Positions 54,631 through 64,000 of a stretch of DNA of 64,000 nucleotides are shown here, piece after piece. This DNA is from Girardinichthys multiradiatus (Eukaryota; Chordata; Actinopteri; Cyprinodontiformes; Goodeidae): the NCBI RefSeq assembly GCF_021462225.1, contig NC_061800.1, forward strand, positions 18,708,749-18,772,748, in the 5' to 3' direction. The position numbers and the translations under genes were made by a program. The notes below the pieces were generated by a model. That model worked only from the letters and a program-made list of their open reading frames with translations, did not search any database and was not told where the DNA came from. Position 1 is the stretch's first letter, and each line of letters begins with the position of its first letter.

Positions 54631-56211
54631 CACTGCTCAAAAAATAAATAAAGGGAACACTTAAACAACAATATAACTCCAAGTAAATCAAACTTCTGTG
54701 AAATCAAACTGTCCACTTAGGAAGCAACACTGATTGACAATCAATTTCACATCCTGTTGTGCAAATGGAAAAGACAACAGGGGGAAATCTTTGTTGATTA
54801 TCAAGACTCACTCAATAAAGGAGTGGTTCTGCAGGTGGGGACCACAGACCACTTCTCAGTACCTATGCTTTCTGGATGATGTTTTGGTCACTTTTGAATG
54901 TTGGTGGTGCTTTCACACTCGTGGTAGCATGAGACGGACTCTACAACCCACACAAGTGGCTCAGGTAGTGCAGCTCATCCAGGATGGCACATCAATGCAA
55001 GATGTGGCAAGAAGGTTTGCTGTGTCTGTCAGCGTAGTGTCCAGAGCCTGGAGGCGCTACCAGGAGACAGGCCAGTAAACCAGGAGACGTGGAGGAGGCC
55101 ATAGGAGGGCAACAACCCAGCAGCAGGACCACTACCTCCACCTTTGTGCAAGGAGGAACAGGAGGAGCACTGCCAGAGTCCTGCAAAATGACATCCAGCA
55201 GGCCACAAATGTGCATGTGTCTGCACAAACAGTTAGAAACCGACTCCATGAGGATGGTATGAGGGCCCGACGTCCACAAATGGGGGTTGTGCTCACAGCC
55301 CAACACCGTGCAGGACGCTTGGCATTTGCCAGAGAACACCAGGATTGGCAAATTCGCCACTGGCGCCCTGTGCTCTTCACAGATGAAAGCAGGTTCACAC
55401 TGAGCACATGTGACAGACGTGACAGAGTCTGGAGACACCGTGGAGAGCGATCTGCTGCTTGCAACATCCTTCAGCATGACCGGTTTGGCAGTGGGTCAGT
55501 AAAGGTGTGTGGTGGCATTTCTTTGGAGGACCACATGGCCCTCCATGTGCTCGCCAGAGGTAACCTGACTGCCATTACGTACCGAGATGAGATCCTCAGA
55601 CTCCTTGTGAGACCATATGCTGGTGCGGTTGGCCCTGGGTTCCTCCTAATGCAGGACAATGCTAGACCTCATGTGGCTGGAGTGTGTCAGCAGTTCCTGC
55701 AAGATGAAGACATTGAAGCTATGGACTGGCCAACCCGTTCCCCAGACCTGAATCTGATTGAGAACATCTGGGACATCATGTCTTGCTCCATCCACCAACG
55801 TCACGTTGCACCACAGACTGTCCAGGAGTTGGCGGATGCTTTAGTCCAGGTCTGGGAGGAGATCCCTCAGGAGACCATCCGCCGTCTCATCAGGAGCATG
55901 ACCAGGTGTTGTAGGGAGGTCATACAGGCACGTGGAGGTCACACACAATACTGAGCATCATTTTGACTTGTTTTAAGGACATTACATCAAAGTTGGATCA
56001 GCCTGTAGTGTGTTTTTCCACTTTAATTTTTGTGTGATTCCAAATCCAGGCCTCCATTGGTTAATAAATTTGATTTCCATTGATGATTTTTGTGTGATTT
56101 TGTTGTCAACAGATTCAACTTTGTACAGAACAAAGTATTCAATGAGAATATTTCATTCATTCAGATCTAGGATGTTTTATTTGAGTGTTCCCTTTATTAT
56201 TTTTAGCAGTG
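54631..56211 (+). mobile_element. Complete Tc1-like transposon nested in a LINE
   Basis: The element is 1581 bp. The ends are CACTGCTCAAAAAATAAA and TTATTTTTAGCAGTG, inverted with respect to each other, with TA on both sides (54629-54630 and 56212-56213). The inner repeat blocks AAAGGGAACACTT and GAGTGTTCCCTTT are also inverted. It interrupts the RT reading frame of a + strand LINE. Confidence 0.93.
54929..55954 (+). pseudogene. Tc1-like transposase, one in-frame stop
   Basis: The 341-codon frame starts [20 protein letters not shown] with a helix-turn-helix ([19 protein letters not shown]). It is interrupted only by TAA at codon 50 (55076-55078), then continues in frame to GGHTQY and a TGA stop. 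The DDE residues are kept: [17 protein letters not shown] and the glutamate of LIENIW. Two family-conserved positions look changed: VKVCGGIS where a tryptophan before GG is usual, and LNLIEN where proline is usual. Restart at 55211 would give a protein without the first DNA-binding unit. Confidence 0.93.
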
Positions 56212-57010
56212 TAGATGATCCCACCATTTCAGATTATAGTGTACTGCAAAATCCTATTACTTGATATTTCTGTCACCATTAGACCATAGTCCACCAGTCG
56301 CTGGGTCAGTATGTCCGAAATATCCATGAGAATTTCTTCCAACTCAATGCAGAAAAGACTGTCATTGTTTTCTGCCCCATAAATTCAAGATAAGAAGTCA
56401 GAACTAAGCTGGACTCCATGGGGCTAAAGACCACAGAGCAAGCAAGAAAGCTGAGCGTTCTCATGGGATCAGACCTGAACCTACAAAAAGTCAGCAGTCA
56501 CTCTACTACCACCTTCAAACATTACCAGTATAAAGGATTTCTTGAAAAAGGACACCGAAAACTAGATTATGCTTTGATTTTTATCACGCTAGATTATTGT
56601 AATGGTGTCTATACATGCCTTTGTAATTAACCTTAAAGCTCATCCAAAATGCTGTTGCCAGGATCCTGATTATCACCAGGAAAATGGATCAGTCCTTAAA
56701 TCACGGTACTGGTTCCGTTTGTTAAAGGACAAGATTTCATATTCTTGTTGATGTTCTATAAGAGACTGAATGGTCTAGGCCCTAAATACATTTAAAATTC
56801 GCTGGTCAGGTATGAACCAACCGTGTAGACCTTTCAGGTCATCAGAGACCACTAACTATGTGTTACTGGGACCAGAACTAAACAATGAGAGGCAGGGTTC
56901 AGTTTCTATGCTCCTTATAGTTGGAACAAACTCCCTGAAAACCTGAGATGTGCAAAAACTGCAGATTCTTTCAAATCATGACTGAAACCTTTACTGTTAA
57001 CGGCAGCTTA

Positions 57011-58389
57011 CCCATGCAGGTCAAATATTGCTTCATCACTTTATCGTGGTTTATCATGATTTCTTATTTTTATGTGACTGTTTTTATGCACAATTGTGTT
57101 TTTGGTGTATTTGATGTTTTTTATGTCTGTGCCTTTGTTCTCCTGTTTTTAATGTTATACAAATAATCGTGCCTTGTCTTAAAACAAAAATAAGATTTTC
57201 TGACTTTGTATTCATGGTTCTAAAACATCAAGTATGACATTTAATTTTGGGAATTGGATGTTTAACCTTGAACATGTAATTTGTTTAGGTTTTCAACCAC
57301 ATTATATATAGTCCAGATGTTAATAGAAATGTATGTGACATAAACTTTATAATAAAGATGGAAAATACTTTCACAAGTCAAATAAATAATGAAACAATGG
57401 GTGACCAGTCTGGGAGGCGTGCAGGTCACTCGATCAGCCAGACTCTTGTTACAGAGCCATGCTGTTGTAGCCTGATACCAGACTCAATATATAAGCTCTT
57501 ACCATCTGTTTACACAGAGCAGAGACACATAAAGGTCTGTGACCTGGTACACTTGGTTTTAATGCTGGCAATATTTGTCTCTGGGATACCTCCTCGTGTA
57601 ATTAGAGCAATCACTGTGATGGTAACACATGTGGCATGAAAACCTGATAAATTAAGTTCAACACTAATAATAAATTTGCTAGCCCCTAAAGGAAGACAGG
57701 CTTCCTGCTGCACCTTTCCTGAGCTCTGCTTCATTTTTCGTAGTCTTTAGACTAAGTGTTAACAAAAACACATCTCTTTTATTACCAGACGTTTAAAATA
57801 AAAGACACGTTACTGCTTCTGGCATGTTCAAAGATTTGCTAAGTAATTACCCCTGTGACATCAGGTGACATTGATGCTTTGCATGTTAAACTGTAGCTTT
57901 TTATTGTGTTGCACTGCAGTATTCATTAAACGCTTACAACACAATAAATCTATTTTTTCATCTGATAACTTTAGTTGTGTTCATAATCTGTAGGGATAAG
58001 CAAAGAATAAAAATGGCGTCTAGAACAGTTTCCAGACAGGAAAAACAATATCTCTCATTCACTTGTTTATAAGTGTATTAGGCACACCCACAGTAAAAAA
58101 GTCAAAGCTTTATTTGTATAATAAACAGCATCATATGCATGATAAAATGTATTATTTTTGTTTGTATTATTTTAATATAAAGACTTTCTGCTCCTGTAAT
58201 TTTCTTCTCTGCTATATTGAAGATACACTCATGATAAAATGAAAGTACAGCATCCTGAAATTGGGGTTTACTTAATTTGCATGTCTTTGTTTTACACAAA
58301 CCTTTCCACATTGGTTTCATCTTTGTTTCATAAATGTGTACAGTTAACCCCAAAACAGAGATTTAGTTTTGAAGTAATGTGATTTTACC
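57011..58389. other. Intergenic DNA without recognised gene
   Basis: AT-rich. The open frames at 56948-57166 and 57358-57639 show no family features. Confidence 0.45.
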
Positions 58390-58640
58390 AATGGGTGTCT
58401 TCTGACTGGAAGTAAAATTAACGTTTTGCAGTGACCCAGCCAGAGCCCTGACTTAACTCTGATAGAGAATCTGCAGAGGGAGTTAAAGATTAGGGTGATG
58501 GCAAGGAGGCCTTCTAACCCGAAAGACTTGGAGATCATCAATAAACTAACTGTGTGGGAGCTGAGATAAGTGGTTTTGTACACTTTGTGTTACAATTCAT
58601 TTAAAACCTGGTTAAGACCAGGTCATTTATACATTAAAAC
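58390..58640 (+). mobile_element. Degenerate Tc1-like 3' coding scrap
   Basis: GCAGTGACCCAGCCAGAGCC, then CTGATAGAGAATCTGCAGAG and GGCAAGGAGGCCTTCTAACC, recall the SPDLNPIENLWRELKVRV region of a fish Tc1 transposase. Confidence 0.65.
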
Positions 58641-59049
58641 CCTAGAATTAACAGCAAAGTGCCTTATTTTACCACAGCTGCATTTGTTTTGTAAGAGTGT
58701 CTCAAGTTTCATAGATGACTGGCTATTAAAAGATAAAACAAATTAATGGTCCTTCTGGTCTTTGCCACATTTTTACCTTGCCCATTGATTTGAGTTATTA
58801 TTAGATATTAGTTTTAGCTGACTGCATTAATAACACAGAGCTCTACTTTCAGCTTGATCAACTCAAACAAGTCGTCTCCTGGCTTGAAGTATTTCTAAAT
58901 ATAAAAACAAACCTAAAACGTTCTCCCAGGTTAATGGTTTGAAGAAATAGACCACATGTTTGATGTTTTATTGCTGTGTCCTAACATATATTTTGTTGTT
59001 ATGTTGTCTTTCATACATATTCTCTTTGTTAGCATCTGCATTTCTATAT

Positions 59050-59690
59050 TTTGTCTTTCAGTGTGAAAAGCATATGCAGCAACTTAGCAAAAGTGTTCAC
59101 TCCCCTTGAACTTTTTATTATTTCATCACATTACAACCACTGACCTCTATATATTTCAGTGGGATTTCATGGAATTGACAAACACAAAGTGGTGCGTAAA
59201 TGTAAAGTAGAAGGAAACGGTACATGTTTTCTGAAAACCACTGTTTGCTGCAACTCTTTTTGGGGTACATCTCCATCAGCTCTGCACATTCAGATTTCTT
59301 TGTCCATTCTTTTTTGCAGAATCTCTCAACTTCAGATAGATTGGAAGGAGAAAGTCTGCAAACAGCATGTTCCAAACCAAGCCACAGATCCTTAATTGAA
59401 TTTAAGGTCTGGACTTTGACTGTGCCGTTGTAAACCATTCCATTGTAGCTCTGGCCGTTTAGGGTCATTAGCCTGCAGGAAGGTGGACCTCCATCCCAAC
59501 CTCAACTCTTTTGCAGCCTCTAACAGTTTTGCCCTTTATTTATCTTCTTCCATCTTCCCATCAGCTCTGACCAGTTTCCCTGTTCCTGCTGAAGAAGAGC
59601 ATCACAACAGCATGATGCTGCCACCACCATGTGTCACAGTGCAGATGCTGTGTTCAGGGTGATGGACCACTGAAGCCTTCATAGAGCAGC
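59050..59690 (-). mobile_element. Degenerate Tc1-like element
   Basis: It starts with GCAAAAGTGTTCACTCCCCT (59087 on) and a CATCACATTACAACCAC block, a typical terminal region of this fish family. In reverse, the central block is kept (CAGCATGATGCTGCCACCAC, 59609-59628). It is the fourth or fifth relative of this family in the window. Confidence 0.65.
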
Positions 59691-60449
59691 AGTATTTATA
59701 CTGAGACAACATCACACACAGGTTGGACTCTATTTACTATTATACTAGGTGACTTCCTATTTTCATTCATGAAGAAATGTCTAAAACCATGCATCATTCG
59801 TTTCATGTGTTTGTTATAAAGGAGCTATAAACCTACAAATATTGATGGAACTAAGATAATAAAATATGTTGACACATGATCTGAAAGATTATGCACTGAT
59901 ATATATATACTTTTTTGTTTTGTTTTTGGACTTATTTGTTTGAGATTCTGTGCATTTAGTGTTTCTTCTGACTTAAAGGCTTCTCTAAGTTTGATCTATA
60001 ATTTTTTCTTTAAATATCCTTTTGTCGTTTTAGCTTTTTCATCTGTCTTCTACAAGAAGAGTTTGAAGGGAAATTTTATGTTTTGCAGTCAGCATTAAGG
60101 TGACTAAGCACACATTTTTCTTTAATAATATGGTGTACATTTATTGCTCTTAGATTTAATAAAATGCATTGTCCTTCATGACTGCAGCCCTTTTTTCGTA
60201 ATAATTGCGCCTTTGGGATAACTTGTTACAGGTTAAACAGTGACTATTGTTGTTTTTATGCAAATTGGGTTCCGGCCTTTTCCATGAATGCGCAGTCTGA
60301 GATATATTTTATATTTTTATATAACATACAAAAACACTCTAGTGCGCATGCAGGGGTGTTTTTAACCGAAGTAGAGGATCTATATGTTCTCCAAGCTTCC
60401 ATCATAGGGAACAGGATTATTTTGTCTCCACGGTATCCGAGGATCTGCT
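59691..60449. other. Intergenic DNA upstream of tspan7
   Basis: AT-rich. No gene or element was recognised. Confidence 0.45.
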
Positions 60450-60612
60450 TGATGCTGCATAGAAACTAACAGTGCAACCTGCAGGCGGACAGTGACGCCG
60501 TGCGCCCGCATCCGGGAAGGGCGCAGCGCAGCGCGATCAGCCGCAGAGACGAGTCTGTTTTTTCCGCTCCTGTTATTATCGCCGCAGCGGCTCGATCCGA
60601 CACAGCACCACA
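60450..60612 (+). promoter_or_regulatory. CpG-rich promoter and 5' UTR of tspan7
   Basis: An abrupt switch to GC-rich, CpG-dense sequence (for example ACGCCGTGCGCCCGCATCCG and GCGCAGCGCAGCGCGATCAG) ends at the tspan7 start codon. This is typical of a CpG-island promoter. There is no TATA box. Confidence 0.6.
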
Positions 60613-60678
60613 ATGGAGACCAAACCAGTCATCACCTGCCTTAAAACGCTCCTAATCGTCTACTCTTTCGTATTTTGG
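60613..60678 (+). CDS. tspan7: Tetraspanin-7, first coding exon only
   Basis: Twenty-two codons, from METKPVITCLKTLL to YSFVFW, encode the cytosolic N-terminus and the start of transmembrane helix 1. A GTAGGT donor follows at 60679. The block is almost identical to the corresponding part of human TSPAN7. TSPAN6 differs at several of these positions. Human TSPAN7 has five extra residues before this methionine, which are not seen here. Tetraspanins have four membrane helices and organise receptors and integrins in the plasma membrane. TSPAN7 is prominent in neurons. The next exon is not found in the remaining 3.3 kb, so the rest lies right of the window. Confidence 0.88.
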
Positions 60679-62586
60679 GTAGGTATCCTCTATTTTTGTT
60701 CACTCCCTTCCTAACAGAGAACAAATGTGGCCGCTCCGCCGCCGCTTCCACCGCTGCTGCTGTGCGTGTTTTTGTTGTGCGTGATGAAAGGCCGCTCGGT
60801 GCCAGCATCATCGATGCACCCGTACTGTTGGCGGACAAAAATCATGGTCAGAGACAAATAAAGCCGCTGCGTTTAGCGTTTATTTTCTACGTGCAATCGC
60901 ACGCAGCAGCTCCTTATGTAACCGGGGGCTAAGGTTGCACATTTGTTGGCAGCTGGGCGTCAGTGCGTTTATCTCACATCGGAGCATCATGGTCGGTGTG
61001 AGCGAGGTGGAGGATGTTAACAGGAGAGGGACAGCGATTAAAGGAAAGCAGCATTAAAGGCCTTGTATGAGAGAGAGGCCTGTTTTCTGAACCGACTCTA
61101 CATTTTAGGGCTGCTGCTATAGATTCTTAAGGGGTTCTTTATTTACCCAGCCTCAGTGCTGGAATGTAACATCGTTGAAATAGCCTAGTTTCACTTTGAG
61201 GGAGATTATTCCCACAGCAAATGTAGTAGTCTCTGCTTACAATGCAATATACCTACCAACATATGATGCTCTGTGGCTCATAAACATTTTAATAATTAGG
61301 TTGCTTGAACACAAATAGGCTGAGATTTGTAGAACCAATGCAGAAACAGTGTCCTGGTAATTATTGAAAGCTACCATATAATTTATTTAGACAAAAGTAA
61401 CAATGAAAGGTCAAATGTTACAGATAACTTGAAAGTAAAGGTGAAAGCCAAAATGCTGGGCTCAACCTTAATCTGGGGGACGTGCTTCATGACTTTCCTA
61501 GTCTTCACAGATTTTGCAAAGACTTGGGAGTCCAAACTAACATACAGGTTTCAGCAGATGTTTCATTTACGATGGAAAGAAAGGGGATCACACACTTCAC
61601 AACTGCACCTGTTGGGGGATCACAGACTACATGATTTTTAAAACCAACTAAAGCTATCAAACTCTTGTAGAAACCATTGCGAGGGTGACTGTGTGAAGGG
61701 TAAAAAAAACATACCAACTGCCACCAGCAACAGAAGATATTCCTAGATATTCAGACAAGCTATATTTCTAGAACTGATCCCCCAGGTGGCTTTCTCAAAT
61801 CAAAATTAGATTTGGATATTGTTCACTGTTTTTTTTTTTTAATGTCATGCTCATGCTGAGAATATGAAACATTTGTTGTTTAATGTAAGGTTGTCGCTGG
61901 GCTTAAGAATGACTTTCAATAATGGTTTTATTCTAATAACGTAAATTTCTATCTTAAAATGCAACACTATTGTGTTTGGACTGGATGATAAACAACCTAA
62001 ATTTCATCTGAAAATATTTTATCTATACATTTTTATTCTTTAAAACTAAACCCCAACTAATCAATGGCAAAATAAACTGTTTTTGTTTTATAAATTGCTG
62101 AAACATTTATATTTAAGAGCCTTTTAAGGTTTATGTTAAATTTAGAAATGTTTTGGTTATTTCCCTAATGCTCCTCATTAGTTATTTTAGACATACAATA
62201 CATCTGAGGGGATTCTCTCTGTGATATTTTGTTTTTTGCTTATCTCTTTTATCCCCATGTGTTCTGCTCAGTTAGTTGATAGTTTGTATTAAGCCCACTG
62301 TTGTTTTGGGTTTATGTTGCAATGTTGTATAGTTACAAATAAAGCAAAACAAAAAACAAACACCTGCAGCTGAAGTTGTGCCCCAGCCTGTATTTTTCAT
62401 TGGCTGTTGGCAACATACGTGCACTTTGGGTCAGTCAAGTCTCCTTGCCGATGGTTTCCAACTACTTCTGATGCAGTATCTTCTTAAATGGGAATTATGG
62501 GTACAATTGTGCAAATAATCATGTAGTTTGCTCCCAGCTTTAGAGAGCTCCATTATCAAGAGAAGAGTTGCTGCTCTTTCATTTTA
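60679..62586. other. Start of tspan7 intron 1
   Basis: The first 350 bp are still CpG-rich (downstream half of the CpG island) and the rest is AT-rich. The 70-codon frame at 61429-61641 shows no tetraspanin features. Confidence 0.5.
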
Positions 62587-62850
62587 AAGGGAGTCAGCTG
62601 GGGTTTTTTGGGCATCTGAGAACATCTCAGGATGTCTGCTCTCCTTTGAGGTTTTGCAAACATGTCCCACTAAAGGAAACCCTGGGGCAGACCCAGGATT
62701 TTCTGGATTGTTCCTATATCTCTTTTTGGCCTGGGAGCTCCTTTGAATCCCACCAGAATGAGCTGAAAAGTGTCTCTTGGTAGAAGATTGCCCGGGTTTC
62801 TTTCTGCTGGACGTGTTACCCCTGGGACCCAATCTCGAACAAGTGAAATA
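62587..62850 (+). mobile_element. Rex3/RTE-like LINE, C-terminal end
   Basis: The + strand reads SQLGFFGHLRTSQDVCSPL, then a PTGRRPRGRPR-like block and a WERL-PEE-like ending. These match the C-terminus of a fish non-LTR element also present at 38045-38195 and 63055-63270. The assignment to Rex3/RTE is from memory of the family. Confidence 0.6.
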
Positions 62851-63054
62851 CAACGAACATTCCTGCAGGAATATGGTGTGCATTTCACAGCTTTAAACCC
62901 TGCTTTTGGTGGTTTCTAGAACAAATATTTTCATTTCAGAGCCATAAAAATCGAATAAAAGTGCGAAACATAAATACATTAGTAAGCCATTCCATTGTTT
63001 TTACAGCAAGCAATACATTTGAAAACACACTTTTGGACTGCTAAAAAAGCTTGA

Positions 63055-63270
63055 ACACCTCCCGAGGAAGACCTCCAGGAGGCATCCGGTATAGATGCCC
63101 GAGCCACTTCAACTGGCTCCTCTCGATGTGGAGGAGCAGCGGCTCTACTCCGAGCTCCTCACCTTATCTCTAAGGGAGTGCCCGGCCACCCTACGGAGGA
63201 AGCTCATTTCAGCCGCTTGTATCCGGGATCTCGTTCTTTCGGTCATGACCCAAAGTTCGTGGCCATAGGT
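63055..63270 (-). mobile_element. Rex3/RTE-like LINE fragment, opposite orientation
   Basis: The reverse strand reads YGHELWVMTERTRSRIQAAE, then SFLRRVAGHSLRDKVRSSE, and further IERSQLKWLGHLYRMPPG in another frame. It overlaps the + strand fragment at 62587 in the SQL-WLGHL-RMPPG region, so the two are tail-to-tail copies of one family. Confidence 0.7.
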
Positions 63271-64000
63271 AAGGGTAGGAATTGGAACTGGAGCCATTCA
63301 TTGGAATTGTATAAGAGAAAAGTTTAGTGGTTAAAACCTAGGTATTTCTTGATACTGGAAATGGACCCCTGCCTATGTAATACAGCGGCTTTAGTTTCTT
63401 TGTTGACTGTTCTTGATGCTCGGTGACTGTTTTGCATTGCATCATTATTGTCCCAAATGATTGCCACACATTTTTAATAAACTCACCATGTAAAGCCCCT
63501 TCCATAATTGAGGAATTAGTTGGCTTGGAAATCATTGGAAATCACATAAATCAGCAGCAGATTGAGTTAGGCTGCTTGGTTTATCCATCAAACTCATCCA
63601 GTGTCAAATAAAACCCAGAGAACTGACTGAGTTTTAGTTTCAAAACGAAATCGAACCAAGAGCAAATGAAAAAATACATTAGGATTCTTAAGGTTATAGT
63701 CACTGGTAGATGTTTAGAGTAGCTGGTAACAAGTCTGAGATCAAAGAGAGGAACGTGTGCTTCCTAGAGTTTGTACTACTCATTTATCTGCACTGTCCAG
63801 CTATCTTGCTGTTCTACAGCAGGGGAAGCAACACATAAGACACACCCTGCAGTATAATGCAAACCAGTAAAGCACTGTGGGATGTCTTTTATTTTCCCAG
63901 TATCTTGAGTCGATACATCTGGAGCATGTTTATAAAGGTGTTAAAACTACAAATCAGAAATAGGATTCTATTTTTATACAAAACTTTATTCTTAATTCAA
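63271..64000. other. tspan7 intron 1, no recognised content
   Basis: AT-rich. No exon, RNA gene or element was recognised. Confidence 0.45.

Larger units (their letters stand above)
54500..57010 (+). mobile_element. L2-like LINE remnant split by a Tc1-like insertion
   Basis: Left part: GVPQGSILGRLLLIIY, the conserved RT block, is encoded at 54590-54630. Right part (56212-57010): decayed thumb and C-terminal region, including LDYCNGVY near 56590 (ttagattattgtaatggtg), a KLIQNAVARIL-like segment, a RDFIFLL-type block and the ending SYNWNKLPENLRCAKTADSF. The Tc1-like element lies between the two parts, so the LINE is older. Outer limits are approximate. Confidence 0.75.

Noticed and set aside
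57358..57639. 93-codon frame downstream of the LINE
   Set aside because: No domain, start context or splice signals. It is in AT-rich intergenic DNA.
61429..61641. Hydrophobic 70-codon frame, considered as tspan7 exon 2
   Set aside because: It lacks the expected ITGVILLAVGVWG-like continuation and has no suitable acceptor and donor pair.

Overview
This is vertebrate, almost certainly teleost, nuclear DNA. Genes are split by GT-AG introns, the gaps are AT-rich, and the interspersed repeats are typical of fish: Tc1/mariner transposons from several families and ages, L2/Maui-like, Rex1-like, Rex3/RTE-like and L1-like LINE pieces, a hAT-type MITE, and GT and TATC microsatellites. There is no bacterial or viral gene organisation. 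All recognised host genes lie on the + strand. Left to right: the last two coding exons of a LIM-domain gene, probably sciellin (1014-1220); a complete nine-exon slain1 (6009-21969); a small gene for a stand-alone death-domain protein (24160-25007); an intronless BTB-BACK-Kelch gene, kbtbd7 (26275-28149); a two-exon rab33 GTPase (32653-39043); a complete ten-coding-exon katnal1 (41788-52791); and the first coding exon of tspan7 (60613-60678), which continues past the right edge. I rebuilt exon boundaries by hand from splice sites, reading phase and my knowledge of the vertebrate proteins. For slain1, rab33 and katnal1 every phase closes and each model ends at a natural stop. The gene products do not form one pathway. 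SLAIN1 and KATNAL1 are both microtubule regulators (plus-end polymerisation and severing). KBTBD7 is a CUL3 adaptor, RAB33 acts at the Golgi and autophagosome, and TSPAN7 is a membrane organiser. Scel, slain1, kbtbd7 and katnal1 all have human counterparts on chromosome 13q, so this looks like an old linkage block. Rab33 and tspan7 break that pattern. Between and inside the genes, mobile elements dominate. The youngest-looking are a Tc1-like family with one whole copy in slain1 intron 5 (14889-16498) and a sister end piece at the left edge (1-340), and another whole Tc1-like copy (54631-56211) inserted into an older LINE. Both whole copies have a broken transposase. Slain1 intron 5, the rab33 intron and katnal1 intron 6 carry most of the load. 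I saw no new multi-gene system. The points most worth a second look are the stand-alone death-domain gene, an 87-nt stop-free intron that splits the SxIP motif of slain1, the KBTBD7 C-terminus ending exactly on the tryptophan of its ATG8-binding motif, and two upstream ORFs in the inferred katnal1 leader.
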